From the NCBI GenBank assembly GCA_001574975.1, contig KQ965818.1, forward strand, positions 130,258 to 194,257: a stretch of DNA of 64,000 bases, given 5' to 3'. Source of the DNA: Gonapodya prolifera JEL478. Taxonomy: Eukaryota > Monoblepharomycota > Monoblepharidomycetes > Monoblepharidales > Gonapodyaceae. Each line of letters begins with the position of its first letter. Position 1 is the stretch's first letter. Below the pieces are notes generated by a model. The model was not told the origin of the DNA and made no database searches. It saw only the letters and a program-made list of their open reading frames with translations. The position numbers were made by a program, and so were the translations under genes. Shown piece by piece: positions 1 to 12,700 of the stretch.

Positions 1-862
1 ATCCCGACCCAATTAATGTCTACCACGGTTGGTTTGACGAATGCCGAGACCTTTCATCCAGTCTACCATATCAAGTCGCAGTGATGGCAATCATGGTCTA
101 TTCAAATTGGCTCATCTCTTTGGGCCCACAGACAAAGAATATGCTTGAGGATACTCCATGGTGAGCCTCATATTCTAGCTGACGATATACCAAACAGAGA
201 TTTTTTTCAAAGGGTGGGCAGCGAGACCTTTGTACCATGCATGGAGCTTGCGAATGCCTGTACCAGAGTCATAAGTGCTCTCTTGAGCGCAGTGCCAACA
301 TTTCCTCTCCCAGGAACAAGTACTATATTCCACATCTTGCAGGTTGGCGCCATCCATCTCCTTTGTCTCAAACATGCACTTTCCAAGGTACCAAAAGCAG
401 AGACGGTGTCATTGAATCCCGGCGCATCTGGATCAGTTGGGATCGTAGGACAAGGAATGCAACTCTACGAAGTCTCAAACAGTATTGGAACCACATCGTG
501 GACGTCTGAACTGGCTTTGAACACTGTTATCATGGATGCCCTTGGGAAGGCACAAGTGCATGGACGTGTTCTTAGGATTCATGCTTTGGAGACCAAAATG
601 GAAGAAGGTGTTTGGAATATGTATGTTTCCCACCTTTTGCTTTCCTTCCTGCTGTAGAATATGGTGACGATCTATCTTGTGGCGAAACAAAAGGTGGGGG
701 GCTAAGTTAAAAGGTGTGTAGCATCGAGACTCCTTTCGCGTACGCCTTAGATGACTTTCTTTGTACTTTCAAGATGTCTTCCCTGTCGTTAGCGCACTTG
801 GAATGGCTTTGCAATTGACCGAACGCGTTGTTGAAGAGAATGACGAAGAATGTCAGGATTGA
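1..862 (+). CDS. Zn2Cys6 transcription factor, paralog A (3' part only)
   Basis: The window opens inside an exon of this gene. Three exon blocks match the C-terminal part of paralogs B-E: one ending in KNMLEDTPW near 160, a long one from about 215 to 621 (ELANACTRV, IHLLCLKHAL, VHGRVLRIHA), and a final exon ending in a TGA at 860-862. A 20-nt microexon at 694-713 encodes WGAKLK. This is the C-terminal half of the fungal-specific regulatory domain; the zinc cluster would lie left of the window. The visible part has open frames across its splice sites, so the copy may be functional. It is the first visible member of a head-to-tail array, with about 630 bp before the next start. Confidence 0.8.
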
Positions 863-1491
863 TTCGCCGTCATTCGTATAAAGTCTGTTGTTTATTTCTG
901 CTTCGTCGCGTTAATGTGTATTGCTCCAGCATCTGTTTCGTGGTTAATGATATTGTCGATCAATAAAGCATGAAATTGCCAGCAATACAATACCTTTTTA
1001 AATGAGCGAACTAACCCAAACATCATTGCAGTTGAGTGGTTTACTACATGGCGGCAGGGATAACGAAACTTGGCACGGAGTCAAGCACCAGTAGACGCTT
1101 GAACGCGGCATTTCAACACGTGCACGCAGCGAATCTGTGATATTCGACTGCAACCTAGCTCGATGGGAAAACAATATAGAAGCGGGATGCGAGGAGAAAG
1201 TGGTCTGGACCCGACCCTGGTTGCCTACAACTCGGTGCATGTTTATTCCGACAGAGAAGTGTAGGGTTCATTATGGACATCAAGAAAAGATATTTCGCTT
1301 CACAATGGAGTCCGTCGTGTCCGATTTGTCGTTGCCCTTTCGCGTCATGAGGTCACTTCCACATCCAATCTCACCCGATCATCCCAAAGTCAAGCTTTCA
1401 GGGACATTAATTAGTCATTCGCCGTTTCGCTCGCGAGCCAGCACACACGGACAAGACACCTCTAGTCCATAAAAGCTGCAGGCAAGGCGAT
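863..1491. other. Intergenic spacer A-B
   Basis: Non-coding spacer between the stop of paralog A and the start of paralog B. It should contain A's 3' end and B's promoter. I see no convincing gene or clear core promoter in it. Confidence 0.5.
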
Positions 1492-4400
1492 ATGTCCGGT
1501 GGAACCGATTCTCCTGTCGGGAATCCGCCAGGGAATGTCGTTGAAGGAGCCACGGCGAGACGTCGAAGAGACAAGGGCCATGTCTCCAAAGCATGTTTCG
1601 CCTGCCGAACAGCGAAAACAAAGTGAGCGATGCTGCGCGACAACCGTTTCGTGTCCACGTCAACCTCTCATGCGCCATCCTAACCATCCGAAACGCCCCC
1701 GCACAGATGTGACTCGCTTCAACCTCGATGCTCGCACTGCGAGATTCGCGATTTGGTGTGTGATTACAGCTGGGAACAGAAGCCAAGAGGTCCTACAGCG
1801 GATCCACTTTCGGCACGATCGGCACGAAGGGTGAGTGTCATATGTGTCGAAAACACGAGCAAAACGCAGGAGCGGGGCTCTTTTACTGTCGGAGATGGGT
1901 TGTCATGAGGGCTCGGGGATTCGACGTGGAAGGAGCCTGCTGTCACGATCGAGGGTAACATCTTGCACCTCTCCAGCGACGACGGCTCGAGCGAAACATC
2001 TACTCCGACTCTCAACCTATCCGGCATCATCAACTTCCACGAGACTCTCCCGAATCTGACTCATCCGCGAGCTCACATTCGCGCGCATCACCCCATCATG
2101 CTTCTCTTCCCATCAACGTGAAGACGCCGAGTACTCCAGCTCTGGGTGATCTTCTTTCGTTGGGAAACATGTCTCTCGGCGATTCAGTTCCAGCCCAGAC
2201 TCTGGGACACGTAAGTACAGGCCAAATCGCAGTGTCAAAGATCTAGTCGAGTTCCAGTCCAGCGCAACTCACCATCTCTTTGCCAGGCTTATCAACAAAG
2301 TTCAGTGGATCCTTTGTTGACCACTTACTACGATCCTCTCGTCGTTCCCCCGAGTGGTTATAATTCTTCAGACCCCCCCAGCCAAACACAGTATTCGACA
2401 TACCCACCGTCAGCTTCGCTCGCCGAGAGATCTTCCTTAGGCCTCGGTCAAATAAATACCAGCTCATTCGACTCAAGTTTTATTGGAGAATTTCTCTCAC
2501 AACCTGCGATTCCGCATCACAGTGCCGTCGCTCACCCCGAACATCAGAACCTGTTCAGCTCCGTCGGCACCTATTACGATACCACCGGACGTGCGGTGCA
2601 ACCAGTACACACGCCGGTCGTCAACGAGATGGGCGTTTTGGTGGATCCCGTGATCATGAACAGTACCATCATCGCACAGACGACTAATTCTCAAACAACT
2701 GGGCCCACGCTTGCCGCGTCACATGCGTCGCAGTTCCATCCCGTGGTAACTATGCCAACGGGTCTGATCTCTCGTGATTCGGACACCCAGACTCTAGCTA
2801 CGTACTCTCGCATACCCCAAGAAAATCAACCTTCCACAACTGCACCACACCGTATTGCCACACCGAGCGTGGAGGACCTGATCCGCGTTTCTGCTGCCTC
2901 TTCTGCAGAGAATTCAGTTTCGGTGTTCGTCGGTCCATCGCCGGTGAATCAAAATGCGTTGTTTCAAGGCGCCGGCCAATCGCGAAGTTTCTGGGACGTT
3001 GGTGGTTTCCCTTCGATGCCGCATATTCCCTCATTGCAAGGCTTTGCTCTCGGTGGTACTTATGCACAACCTCTCGCAAGCGGACATATTCCCTTAGTTT
3101 CGACTGGGGCCCTACCGCAACAGCTCTCCCTTTTCGACGACTTGCCGCCTCTTCCGAGCTCGGAAGTGATAAACGAGATTGTTTTCAAAGCGTTTGAGGA
3201 TGCGCAAGCGGGGGAAAATCTCTTCTGTAAGTCACAAAGTCCTGTCAGAGAATTAATAATCACAACAGTTGAACGTTTTCTGATTCCGTAGCGTTCTCAA
3301 TTATACACCGACCGACCTTTTTTGCTCGTCTGCGATCCGGGACCGCAGATCCCTTGCTGCTTCTCTCCGTGCTGTGTCTGGGCTGTCGCCAACATCCTGC
3401 TCGTGATGCCATCCGACCTATATTCTCGAGGCGAGCAGCACGGTATTTGAAATGGGCCACTGAAACCGCAAAGCAGAGTGGATCTATGCGATTTTCGACG
3501 TTCCAAGCGCTCATATTGTGGACAACGTATGTGATGGCGGATATGGGACGGTTGACGAGTGGTCAGTCAGTGAGCGTTTTCTAAGGAGGATACCATTTTG
3601 CGCGTTTCTTTTAGACAACCTAACGATTATGGCTTCCAGTGGATTACGTTTACTTTCGCAATCGCCAAAGCGATGCGCCTTGATGTGGAGGTTGATGCTT
3701 CGGCTCAAATGGATTGGATTGAGCGAGAGGAGCGACGCAGAGGATGGTGGTAAGTGTTGGAGTTCAGCCGCTCCAAAAGCCCGACAATATCAAGATTGAC
3801 TTCGTTCCATCATTTGCTAGGTGGTGTTGGTGCTTCGACTCAATCGTTGGAATCGGGTCAAGGTCGCAGCCCAAGCTTCCAGATATGCAGCCCACGATTC
3901 TCTTGCCGTGCACGGAAAGATATTTCAACTTGGATCCCACCCCTACAGTTCCACCTGAGAATAATCCTAGTTGGATTGCGCAGGCTGACCCTCCCCTCTT
4001 CATGGAATCCGAGCACGTATCATCTGAGAAGACAAAAGACCACTTGTGGCTTCTTTTTGCCGGTATGGCAAAACAGTGTCGTACGGTTTTGCGGCTAATG
4101 GCCAGTCCCCCGCCCAGTGGGGCTGAGGAGGCTTTATTGCAGAAACGGGATTTTGAAACCCACGCGCAGGTGTCAGGGAGGCTTCTGAGTGTGAGTTTTG
4201 ACCAACTCATCGTCAAGGAGCTATCTTCAGCATTTCGCACCATCCGAAGGTATTCCCGCCTGGTGTGCGCCTGCTGGCTTCGGACGAAGCTTTTCCTGGA
4301 GCACTTTATGTCTACCAGGGGTGGTTCGATGGGGTCCGAAATCTTCCTTCCAGTGTGACATATTCAATCGCGGTAATGGCGATAATGGTATATTCAAGCT

Positions 4401-5147
4401 GGCTAATCCCTATGGGGCCACGGACAAAGAATATGCTGGAGGATATTGCTTGGTGAGTTACGTGATCCAATTGTCGGTTCGACTGTGCCTCCAATTGAAG
4501 CATCGATTGTTGTGTTAAAGGGTCGGCAGCGAGAGGTTTCCGCCATGCATGGAGCTCGCGAACGCTTGTACCAGACTCATCGACAGACTTTCGAGTGCAG
4601 TACCAACATTCCCGCTTCCTGGGACAGCCATTCTTTTTCCAATTTTCCAAATCGGCGTCATTCACCTTCTTTGTGTGAAACATGCACTCGCGAAAGCACC
4701 GATAACGAGACGATCGTCATTCACTCCAGAGGGAACGTCTGGCCAACAAGGAGTGCTGCTCTCCGAAGTCTTGAACAGCATCGGCACCACATCGTGGACA
4801 TCAGACCCGGCGCTGAACACCATTGTCATAGACTCGCTGGCGAAAGCCGATGTGCATGGTCGTGTGCTTAAGATACACGCTGCAGAGACCAAAACTGGGG
4901 AAGGTGTTTGGAATCTGTGAGTTTCCTGCCGTTCTTTCTTTCTTCTGTGAAACTTTTATGCTGACATTCCGTCACGTAGCTGGGAGGCTATGTTGAAAGG
5001 TGAGTCTGCAGTAACATAATCCCTTCGTATTCATGTTCTTGACATTCACATCGTGGTTTAGATGCGGTCCCTGTGATCAGTGCCCTAGGATCTCTCGAAC
5101 TGACAGAACGTGTCATCGAGGTGAATCCCGAGGAATATCAGGATTGA
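1492..5147 (+). CDS. Zn2Cys6 fungal-specific transcription factor, paralog B
   Basis: Predicted nuclear DNA-binding regulator of about 950 residues in roughly 11 exons. Exon 1 (1492-1622) and exon 2 join into a complete binuclear zinc cluster (CFACRTAKTKC, then CSHC and a last Cys). The cysteines fall near residues 35, 38, 45, 52, 55 and 62, the canonical C-x2-C-x6-C-x6-C-x2-C-x6-C. A basic linker (QRRRLERN) follows, then a long Ser/Pro/Thr-rich region (2305-3224). A conserved LFDDLPPLPS motif (3130-3159) precedes the fungal_trans domain, marked by IHRPTFFARLRSGT and VLCLGCRQHPARD. A 20-nt microexon at 4980-4999 comes before the last exon (5' of VISALGSLEL). Every join I followed keeps the frame, so the gene looks intact. 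Target genes are unknown. The ATG at 1492 is chosen because paralogs C and E start at the equivalent place. Confidence 0.87.
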
Positions 5148-5765
5148 AATTGAGTCTTCAGTAAATATTCATCTGCCATGTGTGTATCATGCCCCGTCAA
5201 GTAAACGTGTATTTGTTCCAAAATTTTGATTTGGACTTCAATTATTTTTTTTGTGGACCTTATCGTCGTGATATCTTTCCTGTTTCTTCTCTCGTTTTTC
5301 CACACACAATAACGTTCCCATGGACGCGAACCGTTCTTCCTTCCCCTCACCTTGGGACCTCCTCTCCACATGTTTATTTCGGAAGAGTAGTATACATGGC
5401 TGGAGATAGGGATTCAAATTTTGAAGCGACCCCATCATGTATCCCGCCTGGGTTCGTCCAATTGGCTGTCACGGTATTTGGTCAACGCCCTTTCCGATTT
5501 TCCACAATTGCAAAAAAAAAAAAAAAAATAGAAGACTGATTATAGACGTCAAGTAGTTCCAAGAACCTCACTTCATGACGAATGTAGTCGTGCAGGATTT
5601 CACTTTGCCTTACACATAAATGTTCTGTCCAGTTTGGTTATGCTTCTCCATCGCCCTGTCCCCGTACCTCATTTGACTTTTAGGGTCACTCAGCGTTCCA
5701 CTCGGGACCATTGCAAATCGCAGCGATCCCTCTGGAGGATCATCAACCGGGAATAACGTGCCGAT
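5148..5765. repeat. Spacer B-C with duplicated upstream sequence
   Basis: Spacer before paralog C. From about 5300 to 5590 it resembles the spacer before paralog D (about 9225-9500). Both contain GGACCTCCTCTCCACATG (5355 and 9269) and TTGGTCAACGCCCTTTCC (5478 and 9399) in the same order and spacing. The upstream region was therefore copied together with the gene. A run of about 18 A lies near 5511-5528. No gene is seen. Confidence 0.65.
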
Positions 5766-8700
5766 ATGCGTGGTGGCAGAGATCTCTCCCTTGCCGAGCC
5801 ACCAGCTCAAGGCATCGCGGGGAACAAAGCTCCAGCCAAGCGTCCCAAGGAAAGCAGATATGTTTCCAAAGCATGTTCAGCATGTCGAGCCGCCAAAACG
5901 AAGTGAGTGATGGTCTTGGACAATGGTTGAGAGTGAACTTTCAACCTGGCGTCCGCCATCCACCATCTGAAACGCCTGCCCATAGGTGTGACTCTGGTCA
6001 TCCTCGATGCTCGTTTTGCGAACTGCGTGACTTCGTGTGTGATTATAGCTGGCAGCAGAAAAGGCGAGGCCCAGCGGTAGATCCACTTTCGGCGCGATCT
6101 GAGCGAAGGGTGAGATTTCTCTCTGCTCCGGACGAATAGCAGGCACGACTCTTGACCTTGCCAGAGAATGATTCACCGGAGGAGTCGGGGATTTCGTTGA
6201 AGACGACAGTTAAACCACCATCTGCACAATCTCCGAATTATTGACATCGTTGCCTTCGCCAGCAACGACGGATGGAACGAATGATTCACACCGACTCTCA
6301 ACGCGTTCACCATCATCACTCTTCGCAAAACTCGCGAGAAACTGACTTGTCTGCGAGCTCGAACTCGCACCTGTCACACTCGAAAATCCCTGTTCTCATG
6401 AACGCAACGATTGCGAGTGACGAATTGCTGAGTGAACTTCTGTCTTTGGGGAAAACGTCGATTGCTGATGCGCCTGGAGATTCGCTGTTGCAACCGGCAA
6501 TTCCGCGCCAAATTGCAGTCACTCGTCCCGATCATCAGAGTCTATTCAGTACTGTTGGTATGGTTTCTTACAATCGTGGAAGTGAGGAGATGCCAAAGCG
6601 TGGGTTACAAGTCAGCAACGTGAGTGCTGTGGTGCTGTTTCGAACATCGTCAATTTAACCAAAGCCCCATTCAAAATGCCGTCAACGTGGGTACCCTTCA
6701 GTCGACTGCAACCACGACTGTCACATCGTATTCCTCGTTGGCTCCATTTGCGACAGGAGCTCTCGTTTCTGGAGTTGTGGACTACCACGCACTTCCAACT
6801 TCCTCTCAGTTCGCCCATTCACGTCACACCTCTTCACAAGGAATTGGTTCTAGCTTTCCTTTTTCCTCAAAACTTAGTCGCCTGCACGGTTTTACTCTTG
6901 GCGGCACTCTCCCCCATCATCTTGCACGAATTACAGCTCCCGTTAATCCTCCATTTTCATTGAACATGGAGCATCTATTGACTGGTGGATTACCACGACA
7001 AATCTCCCTTTTTGATGACTTACCGCCTCTACCAAGCTCGGATACTATGAACGAAATCCTTCTTAAAGTGTTTCAGGACGCACAAGCTGGGGACAACATC
7101 TTTCGTAAGTTCTGGAGTCTTATTTGTTTTCACATGAATAAAAACATGATGCGGTTTTTAAGCATTTTTAATTTTACACAAACCAACATTTTTCGCTCGA
7201 TTGAGATCGGGGACTCTAGATCCTCTCCTGTTGCTCTCCGTTCTTTGTTTGGGATGTCGAAAACACCCTGCACGTGACGCTATCCGACCACTGTTCTCAA
7301 AGCGAGCAGCGCGATACATAAAATGGGCCTCGGAATTTGCAATTGAGGGCACATTGCGTTTGGTCACATTTCAGTCGCTGGCATTGTGGACAAGTTTTGT
7401 GATGGCAGATATTGGACATGTGACAAGTGGGCATTCAGTGAGTTTTGATTTAAAAGTTTGGTGTATATCTTCTGCTTCATCAACGATCTTGACGTCCGTG
7501 TCCAGTGGTTCACGTTTACCCTCGCAATCGCTAAAGCGATGCGATTGGATCTGGAAGTTGATCCTTCGGTGGAAATGGATTGGATTGAGAGAGAGGAGAG
7601 ACGACGAGGGTGGTGGTACGTGCTTCACTTAACGCACTCTGAGTGTAAGCTCCAATCAATGACTTGGTCATCTAACAAGGTGGTGCTGGCACATGGATTC
7701 TATCACTGCGGTCGGTTACAGATCGGAGCCTAAACTACCAGACATGCAACATACTATTCTTTTGCCATGTGCGGAAACTTACTTCAACTTGGATCCTCCG
7801 CCGTCAGTTGCTCCTATGAATTTGCCCAGTTGGATTGTGCAGGCCAACCCCCCGCTTTTTATGGACCCTGCAAAACTGACTTCGGAGTTGACAAAAGACC
7901 ACGCGTGGCTTCTAATTGCAGGTGTCGCAAAACAAAATCGGACCATTTTGAGGCTTGCTGTCAATGATTCTCTCAGAGAGCCTGACAAGGAACCCTTGTT
8001 TGGTACACTTGCATTTAAAACCCATCTCGAGGTATCAGTTCGGCTGCTGAACGTGAGCTTCCGTTCGGTTATCATCGTCAAAGGATTTCTCTTTCATTTG
8101 ATATAATATTGAAGGTGTTCCCTCCTGCTGTTCATCTCATGACTTCGGATAAAATGCTTCCCGACCTTCTTCCTGTCTATCAAGGTTGGTTTTACGGGCG
8201 CCAAAACCTCCGGTCCAGTGTCCCCTACGCAATTGCAGTGATGGCAATCATGGTATATTCAATGTGGATCATTCCTATGGGACCACGGACAAAGAATATG
8301 CTTGAGGATACCGCATGGTGAGTCCCGCGCTATGCTCAGGCTGCCTCCGTCGTGTACCAAATAACTTGTTGAAAACGTTTCGTCAGGGTGGGCAGCGAGA
8401 GCTTTGTACCATGCATAGAGCTTGCGAATACCTGCACCAGACTCATAAATGCACTCTTGAAAGTAGCGCCAACTTTTCCGATCCCAGGAACGACTGTTCT
8501 CTTTCACATCTTCCAGATTGGCGCTATCCATCTTCTATGTGCGAAGCATGCACTTTTAAACGCGCCAATAGCAGAAAAGATGACATCAAACTCCAACAAG
8601 CCTGGTTCGGGCGGATTTCTGGGAAAAGGAGTGTCACTCGCCGAAGTCTTGAGCAGTGTCGAAACTGCATCGTGGACTTCTGACCAGGCTCTAAATACTG

Positions 8701-9040
8701 TTGTCATGGACTCCCTTGCGAAAGCGGAAGTGCATGGACGTGTTCTCAAGATTCATGCCTTGGAGACTAAAATCGGAGAAAGTATTTGGAATCTGTATGT
8801 TTCCTGATTTTGTTCTTTCCGTCTCTTCATGTTGACCCGTGTCCACTCTCTATCTTGGCGACCCTAAAGCTGGGAGGCCACGCTTAAAGGTGAGCGATAT
8901 CAGGGTGCGTTCCCAACGGTCTTGGGTGACTTCCTTTTCCATGTGTCGAAGACGTCATCCCCGTGATCAATACAGTCGGCTCTCTAGGATTGACAGAGCG
9001 AATAGTCGAAGTGAACCCGGAGGAATACCAAGACTCATGA
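5766..9040 (+). CDS. Zn2Cys6 fungal-specific transcription factor, paralog C
   Basis: Same gene plan as paralog B. Exon 1 (5766-5902) plus exon 2 encode a full zinc cluster (CSACRAAKTKC, CSFCELRDFVC; cysteines near 37, 40, 47, 54, 57 and 64). The Ser/Pro linker is shorter than in B and carries a change of reading frame between about 6618 and 6665. I could not explain this with a GT-AG intron, so it is either an unusual intron, a sequence error or the start of decay. Downstream, LFDDLPPLPS, HKPTFFARLRSG, VLCLGCRKHPARD and the rest of the fungal_trans domain are open across normal splice sites. The 20-nt microexon is at 8870-8889 and the stop at 9038-9040. The upstream sequence is shared with paralog D, which makes C and D close relatives. 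Confidence 0.78.
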
Positions 9041-9703
9041 TTCTCAACTGTTTTCTCTGTATTTCGTTCCATTTTTCGTTGAGTGCACGTGTATTTGTTC
9101 CAGCATTGGGGTTCTGCGACGAATCCCCTGATCGTCTTCAGTAATTGTATCACAGGATGCGATAATTATCTTGATTTGCTTTCCAATTTTGTTACAATTA
9201 TGCATTACACATTGGATGCTGGCAAATTCGTTCCCCGTACATAAGCATCCTCCCCCCCCCTCACCTCCGGACCTCCTCTCCACATGCTTATTTCGGACGA
9301 GAAGAGCATGGCTAAGGATAGAGACCCAAATCTGAGCGACCCCACAATGGATCCCGCCGTGTGAGATTTGACTTTCGTTCGTCACTGCTGTCACTTACTT
9401 GGTCAACGCCCTTTCCAATTTTCCACAATTTCACAGTAGTACAAGACTGGTTTTAGATGTCAAGCTCCAAGAATTTCACTTTTTAGAGAATTCAGTCGTG
9501 CAGAGTTCGTCCTGATAGGATTGGTCTTCCTCGCGTACACACACACTGCCACTTTGCCTTTGGAATATACTTTGCTCCATCCGATCCGCCCTTTCCCCGC
9601 CCGCCTTCTCGCGTTTTTCGGGGTCACTCAGCATTCAACGAGGGATCGGCACAAGTCGCGACGATCCATCTAGAGGATCATCAGCCGCGAAGAACGTGAC
9701 AAT
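9041..9703. repeat. Spacer C-D, second copy of the duplicated upstream sequence
   Basis: Spacer before the broken paralog D. The section from about 9225 to 9500 matches the sequence upstream of paralog C in order and spacing. The remainder, including a C-rich run near 9250-9260, shows no gene. Confidence 0.6.
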
Positions 9704-12700
9704 ATGAAGTGGCGGCAGCGATTCCGGTACTGGCGATCCGCCACCTGAAGCCATCGAGGGTAACAAAGGGCCGGCGAGGCGTCGCAGAGAAAGCAAAATG
9801 TTTCGAAAGCGTGTTCAGCCTGCCGAACCGCGAAAACGAAGTGAGGGATCTCCCGAGGATACTCTCAACCTGCCTGCTTCACCTGAAAACGCCTGCCGAC
9901 AGGTGTGACTCTGGTCATCCTCGATGTTCGTTTTGCGAACTACGTGGCTTAGTGTGTGATTATAGCTGGCAGCAGAAACGACGGGACCCGCATTAGATCC
10001 ACTTTCGGTACGATCTGAGGCAAGGGTGAAAGTTCTTCTTGCTCCGGACGAATAGCAGGCACGACACTTGACCCTGTCAAAGAAGGATTCACTGGAGTAG
10101 GCCCTGTGGCGTTTAGGATGACAGCTGAACGAGCAACGACGCATTGAATGAAGTTATAATTCCGACTCGGAGCCCATTCGCCTTCGTCACTTGTCGCGAA
10201 TTACTACGACAACAGCATTGCTGAGTGACCTGTTGTCTTTGGGAAACCCTTTGTATTGGGTTGCGATGCCCCCCAATACCGAGGGCCCCGTAAGTAGTCA
10301 TTTTGCGGTAATATAACGGTGATGTATTTGATGTCATCTATTCTATTGTGTCAGGTGCACCCCCAGACTCATTTCCAGATCTCTCAACAAAGCCAACTGG
10401 AGTTGGCTCCCTCCTTGACCTCCAGCGATGATGAGGCTGCTTTTCTACGAAGAACCAACTCTTCAGATTCCTTCACCGACCGTGTCCAACATTGAGAACA
10501 TCTAAGGGCAGCTCCACTCAGTACCGAGGTGCCCTCCGTACGCCTGCCTCAAACTTTCTCCAGTACTGCATTATCTTTGAGTAATTTCCCCCGAGGACTA
10601 CTCTTTCAGCCAGTGATTCCGCTGGAACGTGTAGGCACTATTGCTAAATATCACAGATCACTGGGTCCTGTTGGTGCGATGTCCGACAATCGCAGAACCG
10701 AGCAGATACCGAAGTCTGGGTCACTGGCCAGCGAAATGAGTAGGCTTGGCCAACGTTTTCAAACCCCGTCTTAAGCAAGGCCCCTTGAATAATGCGATCG
10801 AGCATTAATTCAGTCGGCTGCAACCAAGACTGTCGTGTCTTATTCCTTGTCAGATCCATTTTCGGCAAGAGATCTCATTTCTGTAGACATGAGTTACTTC
10901 ACTCTTTCTACTTCCTTTTCGTTACCCCATTCGAATCACCTGTCATCACGTCTAGAAATCGGTGCTGACTTTCCCATCACGTCGAAAACTAGTCGTCTAC
11001 ACGGGCTTCACCCTCGGCGCCTCTCACCTTCCTCAACATCTTGCGCCAGTCACTCGCATTGATCCTGCATTGCCATCGACTTGGGGTCATCTTTCTGGTG
11101 GATTGCTGCGTCAGCTATCACTTTTCGATGACCTACCACCTCTTCCAAGCTCGGACACTATAATGAAATCGTTTTTACAGCGTCCCAGGACGCGCAAGCT
11201 GGACACAGCATTTTTCGTACGTTGTTGTTTGAGAATTGTTTTCAGTTATCAACCACAAACTGACAGAGGTTATTTAGCGTTTCTGATTCTACATAAGCCC
11301 ACGTTGTTTGCCCGCATGAGATCAGGGACTCTGGATCCTCTTCTGCTTCTCTGTGTGCTTTGTTTGGGCTGTCGAAAACACCCCACACGTGAACTTATCC
11401 AACCGCTGTTTTCAAAGCGAGCAGCAAGATACATCATGAATGAAATCGTTTTCAAAGAGTTTCAGGACACGCAAGAAGGGGACAGCCTTTTGCGTAAGTT
11501 CTTCAGTGTTCATTTTGGTTGAGGATAACAGACTGACAGCTGTTGTCCAGCGTTCTTAACAATGCACAAACCTACGTTTTTCGGCCGCATCAGATCTGGG
11601 ACTCTCGATCCTCTCCCGTTTATCACGGTTCTTTGCTTAGGCTCTCGAAAACACCCGGCGCGTGATGTTATCCGGCCGCTGTTCTCAAAGCGAGCAGCGC
11701 GATACCTCAAATGGACGACGGAATATGCGATCACTGGGACTTGAACTTGACCACTTTTCAGTCACTGATACTGTGGACGACTTTTGTGATTACTGATATG
11801 GGACACGTGACAAGTGGGCAGTCGGTGTGTGTTTGTATTTGAAACGTCTAGAGCTCGCTAGCTGCTTGACTTCTTTTCGGTCTTCAGTGGTTAGATTTTA
11901 CCCTCGCAATTGCTAAGGCGATGCGCTTGAACTTGGAAGTTGATTCCTCCGTAGGCATGGATTGGATTGAGCGAGAAGAGAGACGGCGCGCGTGGTGGTA
12001 GGTGCTTGAACAAACATTGGTTCTAACAAGTTTCAGCTCGAATCAATGATCAACTACCCAGGTGGTGTTGGTATATGGATTCAGTCATCGCGGTCGGCTC
12101 GGCGACGGATCGCACCCCAGACCACCTGACATGCAGTCTACGATTCTTTTACCATGTGATGAAACTTACTTCAACTTGGATCCTCCGCCTTCAATCGCAC
12201 TTGTGAATTGCCCAGTTGGATTGTTCAGGCCGATCCCTCACACTTCATGGCCAGTCCGAAGTGACGTCGGAAGTGACAAAGGACCATCTGTGGCTTCTAT
12301 TTGCAGGTTCGCAAAGCCCTAAGAATTTGCGCAGAGGGGACAAGTAGCCCTTATTCGGGAAAACGGAATTTGAGATTCATACCAAGATGTCAGCTAGACT
12401 GCTGAGTGTGAGTGTTGCTAGTTTACTGGTGATGACCCCTCAAGGAATCATCACCTGTAGTCGCTTTATCCAGCTTTTCCCGCCCCCTGTGCGCTTGTTA
12501 GCCTCGAATGAACCATCTTCGGAAGAACTTCATGGTGTTCAGGGCTCGTCTGACGAGCAACGATATCTGCACTCGAGTGTCCCCTATGCGGTTGCCGTGA
12601 TGTCGACCATTGTATATTCCATGTGCATTATCCCTATGGGACCACGGACAAAAAATATGCTGGAAGATACTGCGTGGTGAGCCCAGTGTTCTTAATCCCC

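Noticed and set aside
1499-1834. Long alternative frames across the zinc-cluster exons of the regulators.
   Set aside because: They run through the GT-AG intron and lack the cysteine pattern that the spliced reading gives in three paralogs.
5511-5528. A run of about 18 A in the spacer before regulator C, considered as the poly-A tail of a retroposed copy.
   Set aside because: No target-site duplication or intron-less copy is attached; all array members keep their introns.
11160-11709. The repeated segments in regulator D considered as a CRISPR or satellite array.
   Set aside because: Only two long copies with exon-intron structure; a coding duplication explains them.
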